Below, piece after piece: positions 42,634 through 51,241 of a stretch of 64,000 nucleotides of DNA. The notes beneath the pieces are model-generated. The model searched no databases and was not told the origin of the DNA. It worked only from the letters and a program-made list of their open reading frames with translations. Made by a program: the position numbers and the translations under genes. Numbering within the stretch: the first letter of the stretch is position 1; each line of letters opens with the position of its first letter. The DNA comes from DATNIB01 sp035604685. GTDB lineage: Bacteria; Actinomycetota; Acidimicrobiia; Acidimicrobiales; RAAP-2. The DNA lies in the NCBI GenBank assembly GCA_035604685.1, contig DATNIB010000001.1:1-64000 (forward strand). The letters run 5' to 3'.

Positions 42634-42890
42634 GCCCGACACGGACCTGCGTCGGGTGCCGTCGCCGGGCCCCGGCCGCCGAACTGGTTCGCTTCGTGCT
42701 GGAAGGCGACGGCGCCGTCGTGCAGCGCCGCCCCGGCCACGGCCGCGGCGCCTGGGTCTGTCGGGACGACCCCGGGTGCCTCGAGCGGGCCCGGGCGACG
42801 GGGGCCTTCGACCGGGCCCTGCGCCGGCCCGCTGCCGGAGCGTCCCGCCGATCGGGCGAGCGTGCGCCGAGGACGTCGACCGAGCGCTGA
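42630..42890 (+). CDS. ylxR: YlxR/RnpM-family RNA-binding protein with no ordinary start codon
   Basis: The YlxR domain (TRTCVGCRRRAPAAELVRFVLEGDG, then GRGAWVCRDDPGCLERARATGAFDRALRR) is clear and begins right after the nusA stop. YlxR binds RNase P RNA or other RNAs. There is no ATG, GTG or TTG in frame near the domain start. The nearest is GTG 42492, 142 bp inside nusA, which would add 46 Arg/Gly-rich residues. At 42630 an ATA overlaps the nusA TAG in the same way ATG overlaps TGA elsewhere here, so I mark that as a possible AUA start. The span is given from there. Confidence 0.65.
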   Translation: MGPTRTCVGCRRRAPAAELVRFVLEGDGAVVQRRPGHGRGAWVCRDDPGCLERARATGAFDRALRRPAAGASRRSGERAPRTSTER

Positions 42891-42945
42891 CGGCGGCCCT
42901 CGGACCGTGGGGGAACCCGCGTTGATGTGGGAGAATGAACGATCC

Positions 42946-42963
42946 GTCGCCCCGGCGGGCGAC
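42946..42963 (+). terminator. hairpin just upstream of infB
   Basis: GTCGCCC (42946-42952), loop CGGC, GGGCGAC (42957-42963): a perfect 7-bp stem 26 nt before the infB TTG. It is close enough to the ribosome-binding region to affect initiation. There is no T-run, so a terminator role is less likely. Confidence 0.4.
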
Positions 42964-42989
42964 CGAGAAGCCGCAAGGAACTCGAGGAA

Positions 42990-45728
42990 TTGCCGAAGAA
43001 GATCCGCGTCTACGAGCTGGCCCGTGAGCTGGGGCTGACCAATAAGGAGGCCCTCGACCTCTGCATTGCGCTCGGCATCGGCGTGAAGAGCCACTCCTCG
43101 TCGATCGAGGACGCCCAGGCCGACCGGGTCCGCCGGAAGGCGGACACCGACGGGCTCCGCCGCGCCGCGCAGCCTGAGGAGCCCGAACCCGAGAAGGCGG
43201 CGCCCGTCCGCCGGGCGCCCGGCGCCCGGGCCGCCCCGGCCAAGGCCGCGACCAAGACCAGCGACCAGGGGGCCGCGGCGGCCCCGGCCGAACCCGAGCC
43301 GGTCCCGGCCCGGCCCCGCCTCATCAGCAGCACCCGGACGCCCCCGCCGGCCCCGCCGGCCGGTGCTCCCATCCCGGCCCGCGCCCCTGCCGCGCCCCCG
43401 AGCGAACGGCCCGCCCCGGCGGTCCCGGCGGCCGAGCACGCCGCCGCCGCGCCCCCGAGCGAACGGCCCGCCGTGGCGGTCCCGGCGGCCGAGCGCGCCC
43501 CGGCCCCGCCGCGCGACGCCCCGGCGACGGGACGCCCGCCGCGCCCGCCGCTCAGCGTCTCGGGTCGCCCGGTCCCGCCGCCCCCGATTCGTCCCCCGGT
43601 CGGCCCGTCGGGCCGTCCGATCCCGCCCCCGCCCGGTCTCGGCGGTCGCCGTCCCCCGGCCGGTGGCACCCGACCGGCCGGCCCCGGCGGCTACCCGCAG
43701 CGCTCGGGCGGTCGCCCGCCGTCGACCGGCGTGGGCCGGCCCGGCGGCGGTCTCGGGACACGCGGCGGATTCGGTGGTCGGGCCGGCGCCGCCGGCCCGG
43801 TGGGCAGCGGTCCGCCGCCCGGCCGGGGCGGCGGGGGCATCGGTCGTGGTCGCCCGCCGCAGCGCCGCGGTCGGCGTCGACGTCGGAGCCTGGAGGAGCT
43901 CGAGCCGACGCAGATGACGACGTACATGCCGTCTACCGCGCCGGTGCCCGAGGGCGAGGTCATCGTCGAGCGCGGCTCGACCGCGCGCGACCTCGGACCA
44001 AAGCTCAACCGCTCCGCCGGCGACGTCATCCGCTTCCTCTTGCTGCAGGGCGAGATGGTCACGGCCACCCAGTCCCTGTCCGACGACATGATCGAGCTCT
44101 TCGCGGCCGAGCTCGGTGCCGTGGTGCGCCTGGTCGACCCGGGCGAGGAGCAGGAGGCCGAGCTCCTCGCCAAGTACTTCGAGGAAGAGGACGAGGAGGA
44201 GGAGACCGAGCTGCGTCCCCGGCCGCCCGTCGTCACGGTCATGGGCCACGTGGACCACGGCAAGACCCTGCTCTTGGACAAGATCCGCTCCACCGACGTG
44301 GTGGCCGAGGAGGCCGGCGGCATCACCCAGCACATCGGCGCCTACCAGGTGAACTGGCATGACCACCTGATCACGTTCATCGACACCCCGGGCCACGAGG
44401 CGTTCACCGCTATGCGGGCGCGCGGCGCCGAGGTCACCGACATCGTGGTCCTGGTGGTGGCCGCCGACGACGGCGTGATGCCCCAGACGCTGGAGGCCAT
44501 CGACCACGCCCGCGCGGCCGACGTGCCGATCGTGGTCGCCATCAACAAGGTCGACCGGGCCGACGCCGACCCGGCGCGAGTCCTCCAGCAGATCTCCGAC
44601 CGCGGCCTCGTGCCCGAGGCCTGGGGCGGCGACACCATCTGCGTCGAGGTCTCCGCGCTGACCGGCAGCGGCATCGACGACCTGCTCGAGCAGCTGGTGA
44701 TCCTGTCCGAGGTCGAAGAGTTGGTGGCGAGCCCCGAGGGCCGGGCCCGCGGGTCGGTCCTCGAGGCCAAGCTGGAGGCCGGGCGCGGCCCGGTGGCCAC
44801 CGTCATCGTCGAGACCGGGACGCTGCGGGTCGGCGAGGCCGTCGTGGCCGGCGCGGCCTGGGGCAAGGTGAAGGCCCTGGTGGACGACCGCGGCGACCAC
44901 GTCAAGGAGGCGCTGCCCTCCATGCCCGTGCAGGTGCTCGGGCTGTCCGAGCCGCCCCAGGCCGGCGACGAGCTGCGGGCCGCCAAGGACCTGAGCACCG
45001 CGCGCACGCTCGGCGAGGCGCGGGCCCAGCGCTTCCGCCTCTCGGGCCACCTGCCCTCGCCCTCGGCCACCGGCGCGCGCCTCGAGGACCTGTTCGAGCA
45101 GATCCAGCGGGGCGAGACGGCCACGCTCAACATCGTGCTGAAGGCCGACGTGCAGGGGTCGCTCGAGGCCGCCACGGAGAGCCTGCGCAAGCTGGAGCGC
45201 GAGGACGTGAAGCTGAGCTTCGTGCGCCGCGGCGTCGGCGGCATCACCGAGAACGACGTGCAGCTGGCCCGCGCCTCGTCGGCCACCATCATCGGCTTCA
45301 ACGTGCGCCCGGACCGACGGGCGCGCGAGATGGCCGAGGAGAACCACGTCGAGATCCGTACCTACGAGATCATCTACAAGCTCTTGGAGGATATCGAGGC
45401 GGCCATGCTCGGCATGCTGGCCCCGAAGTACGAGGAGATCGTGACCGGCGAGGCCGAGGTGCGCCAGGTCTTCCGCATCCCGCGGATCGGCGGCATCGCC
45501 GGCTGCTACGTCCAGTCCGGCACCATCACCCGCGGCTCCAAGGTGCGGTTCCTGCGCGACGGGGTGGTCATCTGGAAGGGGGCCATCACCTCGCTCCGCC
45601 GGTTCAAGGACGACGTGCGCGAGGTGCAGTCGGGGTTCGAATGCGGCATCGGGCTCTCGGACTACCAGGACCTGAAGGAGGGCGACGTGATCGAGACCTT
45701 CGAGGAGCGCGAAGTCCCCCGGGCCTAG
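42990..45728 (+). CDS. infB: translation initiation factor IF-2
   Basis: GTPase that brings fMet-tRNA to the 30S subunit. The 912 residues have IF2_N ([23 protein letters not shown]), a long Pro/Ala/Arg/Gly-rich linker (about 55-300) with a 19-residue repeat, a second IF2_N-like region, the GTPase domain (G1 GHVDHGKT at 419-426, G3 DTPGHEAF, G4 NKVD) and C-terminal domains II-IV. The start is TTG 42990 with AAGGAA nine bases upstream; no ATG or GTG is available nearby. Confidence 0.95.
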   Translation: MPKKIRVYELARELGLTNKEALDLCIALGIGVKSHSSSIEDAQADRVRRKADTDGLRRAAQPEEPEPEKAAPVRRAPGARAAPAKAATKTSDQGAAAAPAEPEPVPARPRLISSTRTPPPAPPAGAPIPARAPAAPPSERPAPAVPAAEHAAAAPPSERPAVAVPAAERAPAPPRDAPATGRPPRPPLSVSGRPVPPPPIRPPVGPSGRPIPPPPGLGGRRPPAGGTRPAGPGGYPQRSGGRPPSTGVGRPGGGLGTRGGFGGRAGAAGPVGSGPPPGRGGGGIGRGRPPQRRGRRRRRSLEELEPTQMTTYMPSTAPVPEGEVIVERGSTARDLGPKLNRSAGDVIRFLLLQGEMVTATQSLSDDMIELFAAELGAVVRLVDPGEEQEAELLAKYFEEEDEEEETELRPRPPVVTVMGHVDHGKTLLLDKIRSTDVVAEEAGGITQHIGAYQVNWHDHLITFIDTPGHEAFTAMRARGAEVTDIVVLVVAADDGVMPQTLEAIDHARAADVPIVVAINKVDRADADPARVLQQISDRGLVPEAWGGDTICVEVSALTGSGIDDLLEQLVILSEVEELVASPEGRARGSVLEAKLEAGRGPVATVIVETGTLRVGEAVVAGAAWGKVKALVDDRGDHVKEALPSMPVQVLGLSEPPQAGDELRAAKDLSTARTLGEARAQRFRLSGHLPSPSATGARLEDLFEQIQRGETATLNIVLKADVQGSLEAATESLRKLEREDVKLSFVRRGVGGITENDVQLARASSATIIGFNVRPDRRAREMAEENHVEIRTYEIIYKLLEDIEAAMLGMLAPKYEEIVTGEAEVRQVFRIPRIGGIAGCYVQSGTITRGSKVRFLRDGVVIWKGAITSLRRFKDDVREVQSGFECGIGLSDYQDLKEGDVIETFEEREVPRA
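43392..43505 (+). repeat. 2 x 57-bp direct repeat in the infB linker
   Basis: Two adjacent 57-bp copies (43392-43448 and 43449-43505) begin with the same 24 bases and encode a 19-residue unit starting APPSERPA and containing VPAAE. A recent in-frame duplication in the disordered linker. Confidence 0.75.
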
Positions 45729-45747
45729 GCACCAAGGAGCCGGCGTC

Positions 45748-46164
45748 GTGGCCCCGGGCCGTCATAGTCGATCGACCTCGCGTTCGGGCGGCGCGCGCTA
45801 CGCCCGCTCGCTGCGCGTCAACGAGGTCCTGCGTCAGGTGGTGGCCGAGGAGCTCGAGCGCCTGGCCGATGCCGACGAGCGCCTCCGCCTCGTCACGGTC
45901 ACCGCGGTCGACACCGCACCGGACCTGCGCAACGCGACCGTCTACCTGAGCTCGATCAGCGACGACGCGGCCGAAGCGCTCGAGGAGCGCCGCCTGGCGC
46001 TGCAGGCCTGCGTCGGTCGCCAGGTCCGCATGAAGCGCACCCCCCGCCTGTCGTTCGCGGCCGATCCCGCCGTGATCACGGGCGAGGCGGTCGAGTCGGT
46101 GCTGCGGCGGCTGGTCGCGCAACGCCCGCCCGACGGCGAGGGGGACGATTCGGAGGACGCGTGA
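45748..46164 (+). CDS. rbfA: ribosome-binding factor A
   Basis: 30S maturation factor with a KH-like fold. The 138-residue protein has YARSLRVNEVLRQVVAEELERLAD, the TAVDTAPDLRNATVYLSSI strand and LSFAADPAV. The start is GTG 45748 with AAGGAG eight bases upstream. It overlaps truB by 4 bp (GTGA), part of the nusA-infB-rbfA-truB chain. Confidence 0.93.
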   Translation: MAPGRHSRSTSRSGGARYARSLRVNEVLRQVVAEELERLADADERLRLVTVTAVDTAPDLRNATVYLSSISDDAAEALEERRLALQACVGRQVRMKRTPRLSFAADPAVITGEAVESVLRRLVAQRPPDGEGDDSEDA

Positions 46165-47048
46165 ACGGGCTCGTCGTCGTGGACAAGGAGGCGGGGTGGA
46201 CCTCCCATGACGTCGTGGCCCGCTGCCGGCGCATCTTCGCCGAGCGCCGGGTCGGCCACGGCGGCACGCTCGACCCCGATGCGACCGGCGTCCTCCTGGT
46301 GGGGGTGGGGCGCACCACGCGCCTGTTGCGGTTCCTCACCCCGCTCGCCAAGACCTACCGGGGCGTGGTGGTCCTGGGGACGTCCACCGACACCCTCGAC
46401 GCCTCGGGCGAGGTGACCGGCACCTGGGACATGTCGGGGGTCGCGCTCGGCCACGTCGCCGCGGCCGCGGCCACACTGACCGGGGACATCGACCAGGTCC
46501 CCCCCATGGTGTCGGCCGTCAAGATCGACGGCCAGCGCCTCTACAAGCTGGCCCGCCAGGGCAAAGAGGTCGAGCGCCCGGCGCGCCGCGTGCACGTCGA
46601 ACGCTTCGAGGTCGAGCCGGGGGAGGCGCCCGGCACCTACCGCGTGGAGGTGGAATGCTCGGCCGGCACCTACATCCGCTCGCTGGCCGACGACCTCGGG
46701 CGGGCGCTCGGGGGCGGCGCGCACCTGGACTCGCTGCGCCGCACCGCCGTCGGCTCCTTCACCCTGGCCGACGCGCGCACCCTGGCCGACCTCGAGTCGG
46801 GCCCGGCCGGCACCGACCCGCCCGCCGTCCTGTCGCCGGCCGCCGCGGTGCGCCACCTCCAGCGCATCGAGATCGACGCGGAGATGGCCCGCCTGGTCGC
46901 GCGCGGCCTGCCGCTCGACCGGGTGTCGCTCGGGGCCGAGGGGGAGGGCCCCTGGGCCCTGGTCGACCCGCGGGGCCAGCTGGCGGCCGTCTACCAGGGC
47001 ACCGACACCGACCGGGTCCGGCCGAGCGTGGTGCTGGCCGCCGACTGA
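46161..47048 (+). CDS. truB: tRNA pseudouridine(55) synthase
   Basis: Makes pseudouridine 55 in tRNA. The 295-residue protein has GLVVVDKEAGWTSHDVVARC, the catalytic D38 in GHGGTLDPDATGVLLVG, KTYRGVVVLG, PMVSAVKIDGQRLYKLARQGKEVERP and GTYIRSLADDLG. A C-terminal PUA-like region follows. GTG 46161 overlaps the rbfA stop. Confidence 0.96.
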   Translation: MNGLVVVDKEAGWTSHDVVARCRRIFAERRVGHGGTLDPDATGVLLVGVGRTTRLLRFLTPLAKTYRGVVVLGTSTDTLDASGEVTGTWDMSGVALGHVAAAAATLTGDIDQVPPMVSAVKIDGQRLYKLARQGKEVERPARRVHVERFEVEPGEAPGTYRVEVECSAGTYIRSLADDLGRALGGGAHLDSLRRTAVGSFTLADARTLADLESGPAGTDPPAVLSPAAAVRHLQRIEIDAEMARLVARGLPLDRVSLGAEGEGPWALVDPRGQLAAVYQGTDTDRVRPSVVLAAD

Positions 47049-47087
47049 GGCGTCCCGCGGCCGACGGGCGTGGCTGCGGCTCCCGTC

Positions 47088-47093
47088 TAACCT
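47088..47093 (+). promoter_or_regulatory. -10 element before the ribF leader ORF
   Basis: TAACCT followed by an 8-nt spacer and ATG 47102. This is the same layout as the leaderless genes, so the transcript probably begins at the short ORF rather than at ribF. Confidence 0.5.
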
Positions 47094-47101
47094 GCGTGAG
47101 G

Positions 47102-47140
47102 ATGGGGCCGTCGCCGAGGGTCGAGCCGGGGATCCGCTGA
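47102..47140 (+). CDS. 12-codon leader ORF overlapping the ribF start
   Basis: ATG 47102 opens a 12-residue frame (MGPSPRVEPGIR) whose TGA shares its last base with the ribF ATG (TGATG at 47138-47142). The ATG sits 8 nt after a TAACCT -10, so it would be read from a leaderless mRNA. Termination-reinitiation at TGATG is a standard coupling arrangement. The peptide has no known family; its role, if any, is to control ribF translation (inference). Confidence 0.4.
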   Translation: MGPSPRVEPGIR

Positions 47141-48117
47141 TGGAGGTCGTCGGGCCTGAGGACTGCACGCCGCCCGGCGCCGGCGCCGCGGTGACCATCG
47201 GCGCCTACGACGGGGTGCACCTCGGCCACCGCTTCGTGATCGCCCAGCTGCAGCGCCAGGCCGCCGGCCTCGGCCTGGCGACCGTCGTCGTCACGTTCGA
47301 CCGGCACCCGGCCATGGTCGTGCGCCCCGAGTCGGCGCCCCGGCTGCTCACCGACCTCCCCCAGAAGCTCGAGCTCCTGGCCGAGTGCGGCGTCGACCGC
47401 ACGCTCGTCGTCCCCTTCGACGAGGGCCGTTCCAACGAGTCGGCGGAGGACTTCGTCCGCTCCACCCTCGTCGGCGCGCTCGGCGCCCGCCTCGTGGTCG
47501 TGGGCGAGGACTTCCATTTCGGCCACGGTCGCAAGGGCAACGTGGCCCTCATGCGCGAGCTCGGCACGGCGCACGGGTTCGTGGTCTCGGGGGTGGCGTT
47601 GGCCAAACTGGGACGGGACGGGCCGGTCTCCTCCACCCGGATCCGCCAGCTGCTGGGCAACGGCGACGTGCTTGGCGCGGCGGAGCTCCTGGGGCGGCCC
47701 CACCAGGTGCGCGGCGAGGTGGTGGCGGGGGAGCGGCGCGGCGCCCGGCTCCTCGGGTTCCCGACCGCCAACGTGGTCGTGCCGGGCGAGATCGCGCTCC
47801 CGGCCGACGGCGTCTACGCCGGGCGCTACGCGCGGCCCGACGGATCGCTGTTCGACGCCGCCATCGCCATCGGGCCGCCGCCCACCTTCCCTTCGCCCGA
47901 CGGCTCGGCGCCGCGGGCACTGGTCGAGGCCTACCTGCTCGACTTCGAGGGCGACCTCTACGGGGAGCCGGCCCGGGTGTCCTTCGTGGCCCGCCTGCGC
48001 GCCCAGGCGCGCTTCTCGGACGTCGCCGAGCTGGTCGCCCAGATGCACCGCGACGTGGCCGAGACCCGCCGCCTGCTCGGAACGGGTCCGACCGGCGGCG
48101 GCCCGATCGGGTCCTAA
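47140..48117 (+). CDS. ribF: bifunctional riboflavin kinase / FAD synthetase
   Basis: Makes FMN and FAD from riboflavin. The 325-residue protein has the N-terminal adenylyltransferase domain ([60 protein letters not shown]) and the C-terminal riboflavin kinase domain ([42 protein letters not shown]). ATG 47140 overlaps the stop of a short leader ORF. Synteny with truB and rpsO is typical. Confidence 0.95.
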   Translation: MEVVGPEDCTPPGAGAAVTIGAYDGVHLGHRFVIAQLQRQAAGLGLATVVVTFDRHPAMVVRPESAPRLLTDLPQKLELLAECGVDRTLVVPFDEGRSNESAEDFVRSTLVGALGARLVVVGEDFHFGHGRKGNVALMRELGTAHGFVVSGVALAKLGRDGPVSSTRIRQLLGNGDVLGAAELLGRPHQVRGEVVAGERRGARLLGFPTANVVVPGEIALPADGVYAGRYARPDGSLFDAAIAIGPPPTFPSPDGSAPRALVEAYLLDFEGDLYGEPARVSFVARLRAQARFSDVAELVAQMHRDVAETRRLLGTGPTGGGPIGS

Positions 48118-48185
48118 CGCCCGCCACCAGCCCCTTTTCCTGCCCAACGGTGGCGTCCGGGGTGTTCGGCGGGGACCTCGCCTGC

Positions 48186-48304
48186 TACCCTGGATCCGGT
48201 TGGAGCACATCCCGGTCGGCACCCTCGTGCCAACCGTGCTTGGGCGGCACCGCTCGAGCGCTCGGACCCGTGCCGACATCGATCCCCAGAAGGTTTCTAC
48301 AGAG
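48186..48304 (+). promoter_or_regulatory. rpsO promoter and leader
   Basis: TACCCT at 48186-48191 preceded by TGC (extended -10) would start transcription near 48198 and give a leader of about 105 nt before the rpsO ATG. Leaders of this size carry S15 autoregulatory structures in several phyla; I cannot assign a known one here. The 187-bp gap contains no other gene. Confidence 0.45.
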
Positions 48305-48562
48305 ATGCCCGAGAAGCAGGCCATCGTCACCGAGCACCGGCTGCACGACACCGACACCGGTTCGCCCGAGGTCCAGATCGCGCTGCTGACCGATCGGATC
48401 ACGCACCTGACCGAGCATCTCAAGTCCCACCAGGGCGACCACCACACCCGCCGCGGCCTCATGAAGCTCATCGGTCGCCGCCGGCGGCTCCTCGACTACG
48501 TAGCGCACAACGACGTTCAGCGATACCGCAGCATCATCGGTCGCCTCGGCATCCGCCGCTAG
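48305..48562 (+). CDS. rpsO: 30S ribosomal protein uS15
   Basis: Binds 16S rRNA early in 30S assembly. The 85-residue product has [49 protein letters not shown], the S15 signature, and ends [11 protein letters not shown]. It is slightly shorter than the usual 89 residues. ATG 48305 has AGAAGG about 10 bases upstream. Confidence 0.96.
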   Translation: MPEKQAIVTEHRLHDTDTGSPEVQIALLTDRITHLTEHLKSHQGDHHTRRGLMKLIGRRRRLLDYVAHNDVQRYRSIIGRLGIRR

Positions 48563-48582
48563 GCACCCCGAGCATTGATCTT

Positions 48583-48606
48583 CCGCCCGGCCGCACGGCC
48601 GGGCGG
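48583..48606 (+). terminator. strong hairpin between rpsO and pnp
   Basis: A perfect 10-bp GC stem: CCGCCCGGCC (48583-48592), loop GCAC, GGCCGGGCGG (48597-48606). It lies 20 bp after the rpsO stop. No U-run, so it could be a terminator of the actinobacterial U-less kind or a processing/stability hairpin, comparable to the structures between rpsO and pnp in E. coli. Confidence 0.6.
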
Positions 48607-48733
48607 ACGTATGAGAAGACAGGCACCGCACGAGGTCGGCTGCCAGTCGCCGATCACTTCGTGGCCAGAGGGCCCGGAGAGGTGGTCGACCACTGGGAAC
48701 CGGCGTCAGGTGCCTCCGAACCAGAGGAGACAC

Positions 48734-51241
48734 ATGGCCGACGCCATCTCCGTGTCGGGGCCGATCAGCGGCACCGAGCGCACCCTGACCTTCGAGGCAG
48801 GCAAATTGGCCCAGCTGGCCGACGGGGCGGTGGTGGGCCGCATCGGCGACACCATCGTGCTCGCCACGGCGACCGCATCGCGATCGGTCCGGGAGGGCAC
48901 CGACTTCTTCCCGTTGACCGTCGACATCGAAGAGCGCGCCTACGCGGCCGGGAAGATCCCGGGCTCCTTCTTCCGTCGGGAGGGGCGGGCCTCGGACCAG
49001 GCCATCCTCACCTGCCGCCTGATCGACCGCCCGCTACGCCCCTCGTTCCCCAAGGGCTTCCGCAACGAGGTGCACGTCGTCGGCACCATCCTGGGCGCCG
49101 ACCAGGTGAACCCCCACGACGTGCTGGCCATCAACGCCGCGTCGGCCGCCCTCATGATCTCGGGCATGCCCTTCGACGGGCCGATCGGCGCCGTGCGGAT
49201 CGCCTATGACACCGACGGGCGGTGGATCCCCCACGCCACCTACCAGGAGGGCGACGAGTCGACCTTCGAGCTGGTGGTGGCCGGGCGCGCGCTCGGGGAC
49301 GCGGCGGATGCCGACGTCGCCATCATGATGGTGGAGGCCGGCGGGACCGAGCGGTCCTGGGACTACTACGAGGACGGCGCGCCCAAGGTCACCGAAGAGG
49401 TGCTCACGCAGGGCCTGGAGGCGGCCAAGGCCTGGATCCGCGAGTCGATCGTCCTCCAGCGCCGGCTGGTCGCCGCCTTCGAGGCGGAGCGCGGGCCGGT
49501 GGGCACGATGGCGTACACCACCCAGTCCGACTACGGCGACGACGTCTGGGAGAAGGTCCAGGCCGTCGGGGCCGACCTGGTGGCCCGGGCCAACTCGACG
49601 CCCCAGAAGGGCGAGCGCAACGAGGCCCTGGAGGAGGCCACGGCCAGCATCCAGGCCTCGCTGGCCGACCAGTTCGAGGGGCGCGCCGGTGAGATCAAGG
49701 CGGCCGTGCGGTCGCTGACCAAGCAGGTGGTGCGCCAGCGCATCGTCGAGGAGGGCGTGCGCATCGACGGCCGCGGCACGGCCGAGATCCGCCCGCTCTC
49801 GGCGGAGGTGGACCTCCTCCCGACGGCGCACGGCTCGGCCCTGTTCCAGCGCGGGGACACCCAGGTCCTGAACGTGACGACGCTCGGCATGCCCCGCATG
49901 AACCAGCTGCTCGACACGATCGGGCCCGACGATCACAAGCGCTACATGCACCACTACAACTTCCCGCCGTTCTCGACGGGGGAGGCCGGCCAGATGCGCG
50001 GCCCGCGCCGGCGCGACATCGGCCACGGCATGCTGGCCGAGCGGGCGCTCCTGCCGGTCGTCCCGGCGGCCGACGAGTTCCCCTACACGCTGCGCCTCGT
50101 CTCCGACGTGCTGGCCTCCAACGGCTCCACCTCCATGGCGTCGGTCTGCGGGTCCTCGCTCTCCTTGATGGCGGCCGGCGTGCCGATCAAGGCCCCGGTG
50201 GCGGGCATCGCCATGGGCCTCGTCAAAGAGGGCGAGCACTACGTCACGCTCACCGACATCCTGGGGGCCGAGGACGCCTTCGGCGACATGGACTTCAAGG
50301 TGGCCGGGACCTCCGACGCGGTCACCGCGCTGCAGCTCGACACCAAGATCGACGGGCTGCCGGCCGACGTCCTCTCCAAGGCCCTGCACCAGGCCAAAGA
50401 GGCGCGCCTCACCATCCTGTCGGTCATGGCGGGCGCCATCGCCGAGCCCCGTCCGCAGGTGGCCGACAGCGCGCCCAAGATCGTCTCGATGGAGATCCCG
50501 ATCGACAAGATCGGCGAGGTCATCGGGCCCAAGGGCAAGGTCATCAACACCCTGCAGCAGGAGACCGGGGCCGACATCGCGGTCGACGACGACGGGGTGG
50601 TCGGCACCGTCACCATTGGGGCCAAGGACGGCAACGCCGTCGAGGAGGCCCGCCGCCGAATCTTGCTCATCTTGGACCCGCCGACGGCCGACGTGGGGGC
50701 GATCTACAACGGCAAGGTGGTCAACGTGACCAAGTTCGGCGCCTTCGTGAACGTGCTGCCCGGCCGCGACGGCCTGCTGCACATCTCGAAGCTCTCCGCG
50801 CTGGCCGGCGGCAAGCGCGTCGGCGCGGTGGAAGACGTCCTCATCCTCGGCCAGGCGCTCGAGGTGCGGGTGGACGACATCGACCCGCAGGGGAAGGTGT
50901 CGCTCTCGCTGGCCAACGCACCGGTGTTCGAGGGGGCGGGCGACGACGAGGCCGCACCGCGGGAGCTCCGCGGCCCCCGCGAGCCGCGCGGCGGGTCGCG
51001 AGAGCCACGCCCGCGCGAGTCTCGCGGTGCCCCCCGGGACACCGACAGCTCGTACCGGGAGTCGGCCGCCGAGCCGCGCGAGTCCGGCGGCGGCCCCGCC
51101 CGGGTGTCCTTCGAGGACGCCTTCGAGGCCGAGCTGGTGGCGGACCTGGGTGATCTCGGGCCCGGGCCGGCCGGCTCGACGGAGGGGCGCGCCAACGGGG
51201 ACCGGCCGCGTCGCTCGCGTTCGGGTCCGCGGCGCCGTTGA
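48734..51241 (+). CDS. pnp: polyribonucleotide nucleotidyltransferase (PNPase)
   Basis: Phosphorolytic 3'-5' exoribonuclease. The 835 residues have two RNase PH domains (first: LAQLADGAVVGRIGDTIVLATAT, GKIPGSFFRREGR; second: LFQRGDTQVLNVTTLG, RRDIGHGMLAERAL, SLSLMAAGVPIKAPVAGIAMGL, LGAEDAFGDMDFKVAG), a KH domain (KIGEVIGPKGKVIN) and S1 (YNGKVVNVTKFGAFVNVLPG). A tail of about 100 Arg/Glu/Pro/Ser-rich residues explains the excess over E. coli (711). ATG 48734 follows AGAGGAGA. The stop overlaps the next gene (TTGA). Confidence 0.96.
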   Translation: MADAISVSGPISGTERTLTFEAGKLAQLADGAVVGRIGDTIVLATATASRSVREGTDFFPLTVDIEERAYAAGKIPGSFFRREGRASDQAILTCRLIDRPLRPSFPKGFRNEVHVVGTILGADQVNPHDVLAINAASAALMISGMPFDGPIGAVRIAYDTDGRWIPHATYQEGDESTFELVVAGRALGDAADADVAIMMVEAGGTERSWDYYEDGAPKVTEEVLTQGLEAAKAWIRESIVLQRRLVAAFEAERGPVGTMAYTTQSDYGDDVWEKVQAVGADLVARANSTPQKGERNEALEEATASIQASLADQFEGRAGEIKAAVRSLTKQVVRQRIVEEGVRIDGRGTAEIRPLSAEVDLLPTAHGSALFQRGDTQVLNVTTLGMPRMNQLLDTIGPDDHKRYMHHYNFPPFSTGEAGQMRGPRRRDIGHGMLAERALLPVVPAADEFPYTLRLVSDVLASNGSTSMASVCGSSLSLMAAGVPIKAPVAGIAMGLVKEGEHYVTLTDILGAEDAFGDMDFKVAGTSDAVTALQLDTKIDGLPADVLSKALHQAKEARLTILSVMAGAIAEPRPQVADSAPKIVSMEIPIDKIGEVIGPKGKVINTLQQETGADIAVDDDGVVGTVTIGAKDGNAVEEARRRILLILDPPTADVGAIYNGKVVNVTKFGAFVNVLPGRDGLLHISKLSALAGGKRVGAVEDVLILGQALEVRVDDIDPQGKVSLSLANAPVFEGAGDDEAAPRELRGPREPRGGSREPRPRESRGAPRDTDSSYRESAAEPRESGGGPARVSFEDAFEAELVADLGDLGPGPAGSTEGRANGDRPRRSRSGPRRR

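Noticed and set aside
42390..45347. Other long antisense frames (for example opposite infB, dxr-ispG at 34669-37302, and the diiron/dapA region at 61128-63758)
   Set aside because: Same cause: they mirror real genes on the other strand, have biased composition, and show no motifs or start signals.
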